A stretch of 64,000 nt of DNA from Homoserinimonas sedimenticola (GTDB lineage: Bacteria > Actinomycetota > Actinomycetes > Actinomycetales > Microbacteriaceae). Numbering within the stretch: the stretch's first letter is position 1; each line of letters opens with the position of its first letter. Positions 8,277-16,559 of the stretch are shown piece by piece. The stretch covers positions 1,326,326-1,390,325 of the forward strand of contig NZ_JAPELL010000001.1 of NCBI RefSeq assembly GCF_026094475.1, in the 5' to 3' direction. A model generated the notes under the pieces. That model did not search any database, was not told the origin of the DNA, and saw nothing but the letters and a program-made list of their open reading frames with translations. The position numbers and the translations under genes were made by a program.

Positions 8277-10184
8277 TCACACAGGGTCGGTGAATCGCTC
8301 CCGCAGCTCGTCGAGGCGCACCGCGAGAGAGAGCCGAAAGTAGCGTTCGTCATCGCGCCAGCCCTCGCCCAGCACGCGGTCGAGCCGCTCGAGCCGCTGC
8401 AGGATCGTGTTCGGGTGAAAGGTGAGCGCCCGCGCCGTCTTGGTGGGGCTCGCACCACTGCGCACGAACGCGCGCAGGGTCGCGAGGAGCTCCGTGCCCC
8501 GCTCGGCGTCGTGCCTGCGCACCGCGCCGATCGTCGTATCGAGAAACACACCCAGCGCCCGCTGGTCCCCATCAAAAACGGCGGCATAGGGCAGGAACGC
8601 GTCGCTCGAGACCACAGCCTCCTCCACCCCGAGTGCCGACAGCAGGCGGGCCGTGCGCCGCGCCGTGTCGAAACGGGTCGCCAGCGACACGCCCTCGCCC
8701 GCGACGGCGACGACGGGTCCCCGCACGACGGCGGATGCCTCGCGAGCGAGAGCCGCGGCATCCGCCCCGCTCCTCGTGGGGTCCGTAAGCACGGCAACGT
8801 AGCCATCGACCGTGCCAACGAGCGCACCCGCGAGCACGCGCGCCAAGGACCGGGCGACATCGAGGCGGCGCTCGCCCGGCACCGCGAGCAGCACAAGCGA
8901 GTCGACCACGGCAAGGTCGACACCGAAGCGCCGGGCCCGCGCCGCGACATCGCGCCCCCGCTCGGGCCCTGCCGTGAGGATGTCCGCCACAAGATCGCCC
9001 TGCTGCTGGTGGGCTGCCTCCGTCGCAGCCTCATGCGAGAGGGCCAGCAGCGCACCGACCTGGGCGGCGCGCTCGAGCGTGCGCACGTCGAGGCTGCCGA
9101 GCTCGAAGGCTCCCGCGCCCGCCACGATTGCGCCGAAGAGACGGTCCCCTGCCGCGAGCGCCGCAACGTGCACGCGTTCGTCGCCGTGGTCGAGAGGGAC
9201 GACATGGCCGCTGCGGCGGCTCTCCTGCACGGCAGAGGCCACTTCACCCGCCATCCAGGCGTTGAGCAGAGGTGCGGTATCGCGAGCCGAGGCTCTCACC
9301 TCACCCTCCTCGTCGACGATCAGCACGGGGCGGTCGAGCGTGGCCGCGAGGGTCTCCGCGACGGGCGGGAACCCGCCCCCGCCGAGCACCGCGCCGACAA
9401 GTTCCTGGTGCACCGTATTGGCCCGGTCCCGCTCCGCCAGATGAGCCGTGAGCTGCTCCAGCGCCTCGCGGGCCTCCTCCTCCGAGCGCCGAAGGTCTCG
9501 CATCGTGTCAGCCGTCTGCAGCACGACCGAGGCATGGTCGGCGAGCGCCGAGAGCAGCGCGATCTGCTCGGGAGTGAAAGTGCGCTCCTGCCGCATCGCC
9601 ACAAAGAGCACGCCCAGCACGGTGGTCTCCGTGCGCAGGGGCACGCCCAGCATCGACACGATCCCCTCCGCGGCGACGGCCGCGTCGATGGGGGCGGCGT
9701 GGTGGCCGGCCTCGATGTCGTCGTAGCGACTCACGGCATGCGGCATCCGCGTCTCGACGATCGTGCTCACGAGGCCGCGCCCCGGCGGCACGACAAGGCT
9801 GCGGAACTCGGCCGAGACGGCCCCGAGCGTCGTCCGCACGCGTAGCTCGCGCGTCGCGGGGTCGAACTCGGAGAGGTAGGTGACGTCGGCGCCGAGCATC
9901 TCGTGGGCGCGCTCGACGAGGCGGGTCATGACGCCGTCGGTGTCGCGAAGCCCCACGAGCTCACGCGCACTCGAGAAGAGCGCGGAGAGCTCGTGCTCGC
10001 GACGACGCAGACCATCGAGCTCACGCCGCGCCGACTCCACGGCGGGCAGGATGCGCGCACGCTCACCCTCGGGCACGAGGGCGCCGAGCGCAGCGGCCGC
10101 CTCATCGGGCGAGCCCCCCGACGTCACGGCGTCGAGCAGGGTGAGGATGGCGTCGGAGAGCGCGGGCATGTGCCCATCATTCAT
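8277..10184 (-). CDS. GAF-domain PucR/CdaR-type transcriptional regulator
   Basis: The ~635-residue regulator has three parts. A GAF domain spans ~70-230 (ARELVGLRDTDGVMTRLVERAHEMLGADV through GVLFVAMRQERTFTPEQIALLSALADHASVVL). A short coiled linker follows (SEEEAREALEQLTAHLAERDRANTVHQELV). The C-terminus is a PucR HTH (LLATLRAFVRSGASPTKTARALTFHPNTILQRLERL). GAF-PucR proteins bind small molecules and often control neighbouring catabolic operons. It lies directly upstream of, and on the same strand as, the HMG-CoA operon with a 115-bp gap. ATG 10184 and ATG 10169 are both possible starts; neither has a strong ribosome-binding site. The frame stays open 5' into repeat DNA that I do not consider coding. 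Confidence 0.88.
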   Translation of the reverse strand: MNDGHMPALSDAILTLLDAVTSGGSPDEAAAALGALVPEGERARILPAVESARRELDGLRRREHELSALFSSARELVGLRDTDGVMTRLVERAHEMLGADVTYLSEFDPATRELRVRTTLGAVSAEFRSLVVPPGRGLVSTIVETRMPHAVSRYDDIEAGHHAAPIDAAVAAEGIVSMLGVPLRTETTVLGVLFVAMRQERTFTPEQIALLSALADHASVVLQTADTMRDLRRSEEEAREALEQLTAHLAERDRANTVHQELVGAVLGGGGFPPVAETLAATLDRPVLIVDEEGEVRASARDTAPLLNAWMAGEVASAVQESRRSGHVVPLDHGDERVHVAALAAGDRLFGAIVAGAGAFELGSLDVRTLERAAQVGALLALSHEAATEAAHQQQGDLVADILTAGPERGRDVAARARRFGVDLAVVDSLVLLAVPGERRLDVARSLARVLAGALVGTVDGYVAVLTDPTRSGADAAALAREASAVVRGPVVAVAGEGVSLATRFDTARRTARLLSALGVEEAVVSSDAFLPYAAVFDGDQRALGVFLDTTIGAVRRHDAERGTELLATLRAFVRSGASPTKTARALTFHPNTILQRLERLDRVLGEGWRDDERYFRLSLAVRLDELRERFTDPV

Positions 10185-10242
10185 CAAGCAGCGCGCTCGG
10201 GGTGGTGTGAGCACGTGCCTGGCCTGTATCGCGCCCCGGGTG

Positions 10243-10293
10243 CGAGGCCCGCCGACATACGAGGCCCGTCGACATACGAGGCCCGTCGACGTG
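10243..10293. repeat. three tandem 17-bp repeats
   Basis: The unit CGAGGCCCGYCGACATA occurs at 10243-10259, 10260-10276 and 10277-10293. The last copy ends in GTG instead of ATA and the first has C for T at the ambiguous base. It lies immediately before the large inverted repeat. Its function is unknown. Confidence 0.85.
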
Positions 10294-10302
10294 CACCGCT
10301 GT

Positions 10303-10382
10303 CGTTTCGGAGGAGATTTTGCGCGACACGCCGCTCGGCGAGAGCGCCCGGCGGCGCGTTGCGCAAAATCTCCTCCGAAACG
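10303..10382. repeat. REP-like palindrome, copy A
   Basis: Two perfect 22-bp arms (10303-10324 and 10361-10382) flank a 36-nt loop. The left arm starts CGTTTCGGAGGAG and ends in ATTTTGCGC. The arm core GGAGGAGATTYTGCGC is shared with the element at 31624-31691. There is no U-run on either side, so it is not a standard terminator. The loop GACACGCCGCTCGGC is GC-rich. It sits 3' of the TetR gene. Confidence 0.85.
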
Positions 10383-10419
10383 GATCCGTCGGCGCCGCGG
10401 CGCGCTCGGCCCGCCGAGC

Positions 10420-10498
10420 GCGCCCGGGGCAGGCGCTCGGGGCAAGGCGCCCGGGGCAGGGCGCCCGGGGCAGGGCGCCCGGGGCAGAGGCGCTCGGC
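10420..10498. repeat. GC-rich near-tandem repeats
   Basis: Imperfect copies of GGCGCCCGGGGCAG and GGCGCTCGGGGCA follow one another between the palindrome and the TetR stop. Three consecutive near-identical copies are clear at about 10446-10486. Similar low-complexity tracts accompany the palindromes at 32912-32985 and 40825-40930. Confidence 0.75.
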
Positions 10499-10529
10499 GA
10501 GCACGCAGCCAAAGGCAGTGAGCGGATGC

Positions 10530-11147
10530 TCACCCCGCGAGCATCCCCCGCCACGCCACGTCGAAGGCCGCCTCGCAACGGACTTGCACGGCCTGGTCAC
10601 TGAGCGAGTCGCCGCGGACAACGAGCTGGTAATAGACGACGCCGGCGAGCAGGTCGAAGCACACGGCAGGGTCGAGGTCGGGCCGCAGGATGCCGCGGTC
10701 GATGCCCTCCTGCAGGGCGCGCTCGAGACTGACCCGACGCCGGGCGACATGGGAATGCCAGTACGCCCGCTGCAGCTGCCGGTCGGCCATCGCAAGCCGG
10801 ATGCGCTGGCGGAAGCGCTCCTCGGGGAAGTCGGGGGCGACGCTGTCGTTGCCGCCCACGAGCGACTGGCGGATGACCTCGCGCAGGTCGGCGCTCACCG
10901 CGATGGCGGGCGGAACCTCCCGGCCCACGTCGAGCGCCGCCGCGACCAGGCCCGTGAGGGAGGGCCAACGCCGGTAGAGCGCCGCACGGCTGACCCCGCT
11001 GCGTTCGACCACGCGCCCGACGGTGACGGCCTCGCCCGCGTCGATCAGCTGGAGTGTCGCCTGGAGGATCTGCCGGTCGAGGTCTTCGTCACGAGGCCGG
11101 CCGGGCCCCCGACGAGCCGCAACCCGCTCCTCGACCGCGACCGTCAT
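10530..11147 (-). CDS. TetR/AcrR family regulator
   Basis: The 205-residue protein has an N-terminal basic arm (RRGPGRPRDEDLDRQILQATLQLID) and a TetR helix-turn-helix (VTVGRVVERSGVSRAALYRRWPSLTGL). The helical C-terminal ligand domain contains VCFDLLAGVVYYQLVVRGD, a pattern common in actinobacterial TetR_C_33-like regulators. Its start overlaps the phosphatase stop by 4 bp, so it is the last gene of the phn operon and may autoregulate it. The ligand is unknown. It ends beside a repeat-rich spacer. Confidence 0.88.
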   Translation of the reverse strand: MTVAVEERVAARRGPGRPRDEDLDRQILQATLQLIDAGEAVTVGRVVERSGVSRAALYRRWPSLTGLVAAALDVGREVPPAIAVSADLREVIRQSLVGGNDSVAPDFPEERFRQRIRLAMADRQLQRAYWHSHVARRRVSLERALQEGIDRGILRPDLDPAVCFDLLAGVVYYQLVVRGDSLSDQAVQVRCEAAFDVAWRGMLAG

Positions 11148-11908
11148 GCGGCGAGCGCCCGGGCGCGAAGGCGGGCAATCGTCTCGTCACCAAGTCCGGC
11201 CGCACGCAGCGGGGAGAGGGGGTCGCCATGGCGTTCTCGTAGCCCGTCGAGGAGGATGCGCATCGACACCGCCATGGGCTCCTTCGACTCGGCGAAGGCC
11301 GTCATCTCGTCGATGTCGAAGCCGAACTGGGCGAGCATGGCGCCCATCATCGGCCGGATGCGCTTCTGAATGGCAGCCATGTTCTGCTCGGTGCGGGAGT
11401 AGTCGGCGACGATCTCGTCGTCGGTCGCACCCAGCGAGACGAGCAGCAGCGCGGCGAGCACGCCAGTGCGGTCGCGGCCGGCAGCACAGTGGAAGGCGGT
11501 CGCCCCCGGCGAGAGGCTCATGATGGTCAGCGCCGTGGCGAGCTGGGATGCCGCGCCGTCAACCATGCGCACGTAGGAGTGCCCCATCGCCTCGTGCGTG
11601 AAGGCGGCTGGTCCCCTGCCCGCCATCCCCTCGCCGATGTCCGCCAGGAGGGGCAGGTGGTGGTAGGCGACGGGTTGGCTCGCGAGGGGCCCGCGCCCCG
11701 TCATCGAGACCTCGAAGGTGGAGCGGAGGTCGATGACGGCCGTGAGCCCGCGCTCGACGAGAGCCGCAGCATCCGTCTCGGTGATGACGGAGAGGTCGTC
11801 GGCACGCACCGCCAGACCCTCGCGCATGATGCCGCCCTCGATCGCAGTGCCGCCGAGGTCGCGCAGATTGACGGGGGAACTGAGCTGGATGTCGATGGTG
11901 GCGGTCAC
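11144..11908 (-). CDS. tyrosine/dual-specificity protein phosphatase (Y_phosphatase3 family)
   Basis: The 254-residue phosphatase carries the P-loop H-C-A-A-G-R-D-R-T-G with C141 as nucleophile and R147 as phosphate-binding residue (HCX5R). It has the N-terminal VNLRDLGG typical of the MptpB-like family. The start is GTG 11908: AAGGAG lies six bases upstream, and the GTGA overlaps the phnE stop. Members act on protein phosphotyrosine or on phosphoinositides and small phosphate esters. In an operon with a phosphonate-type transporter, a small phosphoester substrate is an attractive inference. Downstream it overlaps the TetR gene by 4 bp. All catalytic residues are intact, unlike in the transporter. 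Confidence 0.88.
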   Translation of the reverse strand: MTATIDIQLSSPVNLRDLGGTAIEGGIMREGLAVRADDLSVITETDAAALVERGLTAVIDLRSTFEVSMTGRGPLASQPVAYHHLPLLADIGEGMAGRGPAAFTHEAMGHSYVRMVDGAASQLATALTIMSLSPGATAFHCAAGRDRTGVLAALLLVSLGATDDEIVADYSRTEQNMAAIQKRIRPMMGAMLAQFGFDIDEMTAFAESKEPMAVSMRILLDGLRERHGDPLSPLRAAGLGDETIARLRARALAA

Positions 11909-12633
11909 GTGATTCTCCTTCGGATGAACGCGCTGCCCTGGTCGATGACCGTGACCAGCACGATGATGCAGATGATGATGGCGCTGAGGTGGCCGTAGTC
12001 GTACATGCGCATGGCGGTCGTCAGCTCGAGGCCGATGCCGCCCGCGCCGACGAGCCCGAGGATGGTCGCCCCGCGCACGTTCCCCTCGAAGAGCAGCAGC
12101 GTGTAGGAGACGAGCAGGGGTGCCGCCTGGGGCAGGATGCCGTACTGGATGACCTGCCGCCGTGATGCGCCGACGGCCTCCATCGCGACGATCGGCCCGC
12201 GGTCGACGGACTCCATGGCCTCGGCGAAGATCTTGCCGATAGACCCGAGCGAGCCGAGCGTCATCGCGAGGATGCCGGCGAACGGCCCCAGCCCGACGGC
12301 TGACACGAACATGAGGGCGAAGACCAGGTCGGGCACCGAGCGGATGATGTTCATGAGCCAGCGGGACGGAAAGTAGAGCCACTTGGGCGCGATGTTGGAT
12401 GCGGCACCGAACGCCACGAGAAGTGACAGGCCCGCCCCCTCGCCGAGCTTGGCGAAGTTGAACTCCGCACCCTGGAACGACCAGAGCAGCACGACGATCG
12501 CGACCGGGATCCCCAGGAGGAAGCGTGCGCGCGGCACCGAGAATGCGCGCTCGAGGCGCTGACGCTCTCGCGGGTCGAGGCTCGGCGCGGTCTCGCGCGC
12601 GGGCCGGCGGGTGTCAGGAGCGGTCGTCGTCAT
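11905..12633 (-). CDS. phnE: phosphonate-type ABC transporter permease (PhnE-like), apparently internally shortened
   Basis: The 242-residue protein keeps the PhnE C-terminal core: IIRSVPDLVFALMFVSAVGLGPFAGI, the permease loop MEAVGASRRQVIQYGILPQ, NVRGATILGLVGAGGIGLEL and the last helix before IDQGSAFIRRR. After the first membrane helix the text runs FNFAKLGEGAG straight into LSLLVAFGAASNIAP. In the family, about 45 residues normally lie there, including the conserved ETLxIAxxGT helix. The missing piece is in frame. Together with the broken phnD this suggests decay. The start ATG 12633 overlaps phnC by 20 bp. The transported compound is presumed to be a phosphonate, phosphite or phosphoester. 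Confidence 0.8.
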   Translation of the reverse strand: MTTTAPDTRRPARETAPSLDPRERQRLERAFSVPRARFLLGIPVAIVVLLWSFQGAEFNFAKLGEGAGLSLLVAFGAASNIAPKWLYFPSRWLMNIIRSVPDLVFALMFVSAVGLGPFAGILAMTLGSLGSIGKIFAEAMESVDRGPIVAMEAVGASRRQVIQYGILPQAAPLLVSYTLLLFEGNVRGATILGLVGAGGIGLELTTAMRMYDYGHLSAIIICIIVLVTVIDQGSAFIRRRIT

Positions 12634-13441
12634 GCGACTCCTCCTCGTCGTAGAGCACGGACAGGGCGGATGCCTCGAGGTGGTCGGTCGGCGCCGAGAC
12701 GAGCACCTCGCCGTGGCGCAACCCCACGATGCGGTCGCTGTGCGCCAGCGCGAGCGGCAGCACGTGCAGGCTCACGAGCACGGGGATGCCGCCTTCCGTC
12801 GCGATCGAGCGCAGGAGCGCCAGTACGGAGTCGGCGAGGCGCGGGTCGAGGGAGGCGACGGGTTCGTCGGCGAGGATCAGCCGCGGCTGCTGCATGAGCG
12901 CCCTCGCGATGGCGACGCGCTGCTGCTGGCCGCCGCTCAGCGACCGGGCGGGCTCCTTCGCCTTGTGGGGGATGCCTACCCGGTCGAGCAGTTCCATGGC
13001 CCGGCGTCGCTGGGTGGAGCTGAAGCCGCCCACGAGATTGATGGGGCCTGCGTCGTGGAGGGCTCCCGTCAGCACGTTGGTGAGCACGCTCAGCCGGGGG
13101 ATCAGGTTGAACTGCTGGAACACCTGCCCGACCTCTGAGCGGAGGCGGCGCATCCCGCCCCGCCCGAGAGTCGCGACATCGTGACCGACGACCTTGGCGT
13201 TGCCGCCCGTGATGGGGGCGAAGCCGGTGAGACTCTTCATGAGGCTCGACTTGCCGGAGCCGGAGGCGCCTAAGAGGGCGACCATCTCGCCCGCGTACAG
13301 GTCGAGGGTGACGCCCGCTAGCACGGGGGCGCCGCCGTAGCCGACCGCGAGGTCGCGGACGGCCACGAGGGGCGCGGGCACCTGCACCGCGCCGCTCGTG
13401 ACTGCCGCGCTCGCCTCGGCGGGGAGAGCGAGGGTCTGCAT
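12614..13441 (-). CDS. phnC: phosphonate-type ABC transporter ATP-binding protein (PhnC-like)
   Basis: The 275-residue ATPase has Walker A GASGSGKSS, the Q-loop VFQQFNLIPRLSVLTNV (typical PhnC wording), signature LSGGQQQR, Walker B LILADEP and the switch His in LVSLHVLPLA. It has a ~25-residue N-terminal extension before the first strand. It would energise PhnE at the inner face of the membrane. ATG 13441 overlaps the phnD stop as TGATG. No inactivating change is visible, in contrast to phnD and phnE. Confidence 0.92.
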   Translation of the reverse strand: MQTLALPAEASAAVTSGAVQVPAPLVAVRDLAVGYGGAPVLAGVTLDLYAGEMVALLGASGSGKSSLMKSLTGFAPITGGNAKVVGHDVATLGRGGMRRLRSEVGQVFQQFNLIPRLSVLTNVLTGALHDAGPINLVGGFSSTQRRRAMELLDRVGIPHKAKEPARSLSGGQQQRVAIARALMQQPRLILADEPVASLDPRLADSVLALLRSIATEGGIPVLVSLHVLPLALAHSDRIVGLRHGEVLVSAPTDHLEASALSVLYDEEESHDDDRS

Positions 13442-14347
13442 CAGCGCAGGTCTTCCAGCTTCACGCCCGCGACGGCCGCGATGTCAACGAAGCCCTGGAA
13501 GAGGTCCTGCTCGGGCGCAATGATCGTCTCCTGCCCGATGAAGCCCGCGCCGAGCGCGCCGAGCGCCTCGGCGTTGGCCTCGGAGAAGACCCGCGGCAGC
13601 GCCTCCTCGAGCAGCGTGCGGGTCTCGTCATCGAGCGACTGGCGCGCGAGGATCGTGCCCGACACGGGCATGGAGGCGCTCTCGCCGACCGCACGCCACT
13701 CGCCGTCGGCGAAGGGGAACATGGGAGCGCCGAGCTGGGTCAGCATGATGGCCGTGCACGCGGCATCCACCTGTCCCTGCTGGAGGGCCACGAAGCTGCC
13801 CTCGTGGCCGCCCGCGAAGATGCCCTCGTAGTCGACGCCCTGCTCGAGGCCGGCCTCGTGCAGCATGTGCACGGGCATGAAGTAGCCGGAGCTGGAGGCC
13901 TGGTCGGCGAAGGCGACCGTCTTGCCCTCGAGGTCCTCGACGGTCTGGATGGGCGAGTCGGCGAGCACGACGCAGGTCGAGACCGGGTCATCGTTGCCCG
14001 CCCAGGCGAGCGAGCAGGGCATCCACCTCGCCCGTGTTGACGGCGAGCGCGGAGGGGAAGCCGCTCATGAGGCCGATGGCGACATGGTCGGCGCGGATCG
14101 CCTCCACGACGCTCAGGTAGTCGGGCACGTCGGTGACCTCGACGGGGCGGCCCGTCTCCTCCTCAAGGAGTTCCGCGAAGGCCTCGATGGGGTTCTCGGC
14201 GGTGGGGTCGTCGCTAAGCGGGATGGTCGCGATCGTGATGGGAGCGTTCGGGTCGACCGATTCAGCCTGGGCCGAGGCTTGGCAGCCGGTGAGGGCGAGT
14301 GCAGTGAGGCCGACGAGGCCGATGACGGGAATGCTGAGGCGGCGCAT
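13441..14347 (-). pseudogene. phnD: phosphonate-type substrate-binding protein, frameshifted (PhnD-like)
   Basis: Two overlapping reading frames together make one PhnD. The 5' part (14347 down to 13988) begins MRRLSIPVIGLVGLTALALTGC, a lipoprotein signal with lipobox LTGC. It continues through ADHVAIGLMSGFPSALAVNTGEVDALLA and then runs into RLGGQR and stop. The 3' part (from about 14020 to 13441) continues with AWAGNDDPVSTCVVLADSP, the PhnD core with ASSSGYFMP, and ends VKLEDLR. The frame is restored if one copy of the duplicated CGAG at 14007-14010/14011-14014 is removed. So a 4-bp tandem duplication is the likely lesion. A sequencing error is possible. ATG 14347 has GAAAGGA upstream. Confidence 0.85.
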
Positions 14348-14510
14348 GAGGGTCCTTTCGCTGTTTTTGAAGAACACCGGTATGCAATCCACGGCAGGTG
14401 TCGGGTAATTACGAGACCGCGGGACTGCGAACCCAACGCCGGGTGAACATTCAGAAACGCAAAGCAAGTGACGGGTGCCAAAAAGCCGCAAACGCGCCTA
14501 CCGTGACGCC
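14348..14510. promoter_or_regulatory. divergent intergenic region between phn operon and surface-protein gene
   Basis: These 163 bp hold the start-proximal regions of two divergent units. AT-richer patches lie near 14361-14372 (CTGTTTTTGAAG) and 14405-14412 (GGTAATTA). No clear palindrome is seen. Each gene must have its promoter here, but I cannot assign -35/-10 boxes with confidence. Confidence 0.3.
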
Positions 14511-15638
14511 ATGAAACAGAGAAGATGGGCCGGGGCCAGCCTCGCCGCCGCCACGTTCGGAGCGCTCAGCCTCACCGGCACGGCCGCCACGGCCGCCCCC
14601 GGAGATCGCTCCGGCGCCTACTCCACGTGGACAACGGATGCCTCGGGGCGCCCCGCCTCCGTGGGGGTTGCGCCCGGCTTCCCGAACGCCGCCATCACGA
14701 GTGACGACCCTGCGCTCACGCTCACCACCGAGCAGTTGCTCGACCCGTCCACCCCTCCCGGCGCCACCTACGGGCCTGCCACCGGGCAACACTTGGCCTT
14801 CTCGCCGCTGGCCGGCGCGCCCACCACGACCACCCTCACCTTCGACTCCCCGACCCCCGACCACGGGTGGTCGTTCATCCTCGGCGACATCGACTCCGAG
14901 ACGCTGGCGATCGCGGCCACCGGCCCCGCTGGCCCCCTCGACCCGGCGCAACTGGGCTTCTCCGGCGCTTTCGGCGGCTCAGCCACGTGGGATGCCGCGA
15001 CGGGAACACTTGCTGCCCCCACCCCCGACGAGACGAATGGCTCCAACGCCTGGTTCCGACCCACGGCCGCCATCACGTCGCTCAGCATCACCACGACGCC
15101 GCTGCAGGGGACGCCGGTCGCCTACCTGTGGCTCGCCGCCCAGACCGCGAGCCTCGCGGGCACAGTCACCGACGCGAACGGCGCACCTCTCGCCGATTCG
15201 ACCGTCACGGTGACCGCCGCCGATGGCTCTCCCCTGCCCGGCGCATCGCTTGCCCCGATCACGAGCGATGCGGCGGGGGCCTGGGAGACCTCCCTCTTTC
15301 CCGTGCCGGTGCTCGTGAGCGCGACCGCCCCGGATGGCACCGTGTCAACCCCCGTGCCTGTCACTCCCGAGGAGGACCCCACCAGCTCCGGCAACGGCTT
15401 CTACGTCTATCCCTCCGTCAGCGTCCCCACTGACTGGGCACCGCCCGTCGAACCCACACCGCCTGTCGAACCCACGCCGAGCGCCAGCCCCTCAGTGGTG
15501 ACCCCCGGAGCGGAGCCGAGCCGCACCCTGCCCGTCATGGGGGTCGAAACGACCGTGGCCGTAGCATCCGCCATCTTGCTGCTGCTCGCCGGCACTGCGT
15601 CGATGCTCGTAGCCCGGCGGCGGTCCACTGCAGGCTGA
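14511..15638 (+). CDS. secreted, membrane-anchored surface protein of unknown function
   Basis: The 375-residue protein begins with a signal peptide (MKQRR then a hydrophobic stretch to TAATAAPG). The mature part is Thr/Ala/Pro-rich. A central segment, SLAGTVTDANGAPLADSTVTVT, looks like a carboxypeptidase-regulatory/SdrD B-type repeat used as a rigid stalk. Next come Pro-rich PVEPTPPVEPTPSASPS, the run RTLPVMG, a hydrophobic helix and RRRSTAG. This order resembles a sortase signal, but LPVMG has Met where LPxTG has Thr, so anchoring may be by the helix only. ATG 14511 is chosen because it directly precedes the signal peptide. Function unknown. Confidence 0.75.
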   Translation: MKQRRWAGASLAAATFGALSLTGTAATAAPGDRSGAYSTWTTDASGRPASVGVAPGFPNAAITSDDPALTLTTEQLLDPSTPPGATYGPATGQHLAFSPLAGAPTTTTLTFDSPTPDHGWSFILGDIDSETLAIAATGPAGPLDPAQLGFSGAFGGSATWDAATGTLAAPTPDETNGSNAWFRPTAAITSLSITTTPLQGTPVAYLWLAAQTASLAGTVTDANGAPLADSTVTVTAADGSPLPGASLAPITSDAAGAWETSLFPVPVLVSATAPDGTVSTPVPVTPEEDPTSSGNGFYVYPSVSVPTDWAPPVEPTPPVEPTPSASPSVVTPGAEPSRTLPVMGVETTVAVASAILLLLAGTASMLVARRRSTAG

Positions 15639-15700
15639 GCGGATGCCTCGCCCGCCTCGGTCGTGCCCCTAGTGTTGACTTCGTCGAGACGGGAGCACGG

Positions 15701-16489
15701 ATGTCGCGCATACTGGCGTACGCAGCGCCTAGGCCACTCAGCGCCGAAGCCGCGCTCGGACGGGAGACGCTCGCGTCGTTCCTCGCCCTCGCCAGTCTTC
15801 ACCGGGACGGGTGGGGACACGCCTGCGCCGAGGCATCCGCTGATCCGCCCGCGGTGACGACCGGCCTGTCGCCCGCGCGCGAGGCGCTTCCGCCGGTCGC
15901 AGCGACGCCGACGCGCGTCTCACTCATGTACCTGCGCTTCGCCAGCAGCGGGTCGGCCGTCTCGCCTGAGAACCTTCAGCCCTTCGCTCGGTCGGGGGCC
16001 GCGTTCGCCCACAATGGCGCCCTCGTGCCGAAGACGCGTGCGGAGGAACGGCTGAGTGTCGAGGAGCGACAGGCGCTTCGCGGAACTACCGACAGCGAGG
16101 TGTATTTTGCGCTCCTGCTCCGTGAACTGCGGGAGACGGGGCATCCGATTGAGCGTGCCCTCGCTCGCGCGGCCTCCCGCATGCGCGGTCTCTACCCGGA
16201 GGCCTGCCTCAATGCCCTGCTCGTGACCGAGGGCTCCCTCTATGCGATCCATTCGGCGGGCACGGTCGCCCCACCGCTCGCCGCCTTCGCCGCTCGCGGT
16301 GTGGAGGGCGCCCAGCTGCCTCCCGGCCACGATGCCGGCTACAACGTGCTGCACACGGCGGTGCTCGAGTCGGGCGCGCGTGCCGTGGCGACGACGGGTA
16401 TCGACACGACCGGGTGGCAGCCCCTCGATCCCGACACCGTCTTCGCCTTCACGCCCGAGGGGCGCGTCCGCACCGCCGCGATCAGCTAG
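15701..16489 (+). CDS. class II glutamine-amidotransferase-like protein with Ser in place of catalytic Cys2
   Basis: The 262-residue protein has the Ntn-type GATase class II layout (YafJ/EgtC-like): MSRILAYAAP at the N-terminus, LHRDGWGHA, VSLMYLRFASSG, QPFARSGAAFAHNGAL, a TTDSEVYFALLLREL segment and the C-terminal VFAFTPEGRV. Active members start MCR, with Cys2 as the N-terminal nucleophile after Met removal. Here codon 2 is TCG (Ser), all other motifs intact. Either Ser serves as nucleophile, as in some Ntn hydrolases, or the protein binds without hydrolysing glutamine. There is no ergothioneine gene nearby. A TTGACT box lies upstream (15675-15680). Confidence 0.8.
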   Translation: MSRILAYAAPRPLSAEAALGRETLASFLALASLHRDGWGHACAEASADPPAVTTGLSPAREALPPVAATPTRVSLMYLRFASSGSAVSPENLQPFARSGAAFAHNGALVPKTRAEERLSVEERQALRGTTDSEVYFALLLRELRETGHPIERALARAASRMRGLYPEACLNALLVTEGSLYAIHSAGTVAPPLAAFAARGVEGAQLPPGHDAGYNVLHTAVLESGARAVATTGIDTTGWQPLDPDTVFAFTPEGRVRTAAIS

Positions 16490-16559
16490 CAGGCGATGCG
16501 GTGACGTTGGCGCGGCGAAGGCGACTGCCCCTGCCAGCGCCCGCGGTGCAGACGCCTGC

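Larger units (their letters stand above)
10185..10529. other. gene-free, repeat-rich spacer
   Basis: This 345-bp gap between the GAF/PucR regulator and the TetR gene holds three kinds of repeats, listed separately: three 17-bp direct repeats, a 22-bp perfect inverted repeat and GC-rich near-tandem copies. All six frames are open across much of it only because it is GC-rich and repetitive; the peptides are Arg/Pro/Ala low-complexity. I see no gene here. Confidence 0.7.

Noticed and set aside
7716-9845. 709-codon open frame antisense to mvaA and the GAF/PucR gene
   Set aside because: It crosses two real genes and their promoter gap and has no domain signal.
13988-14022. Programmed frameshift in phnD
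   Set aside because: No slippery heptamer or stimulatory hairpin is evident; the lesion is a 4-bp tandem duplication, the usual mark of a slippage mutation.
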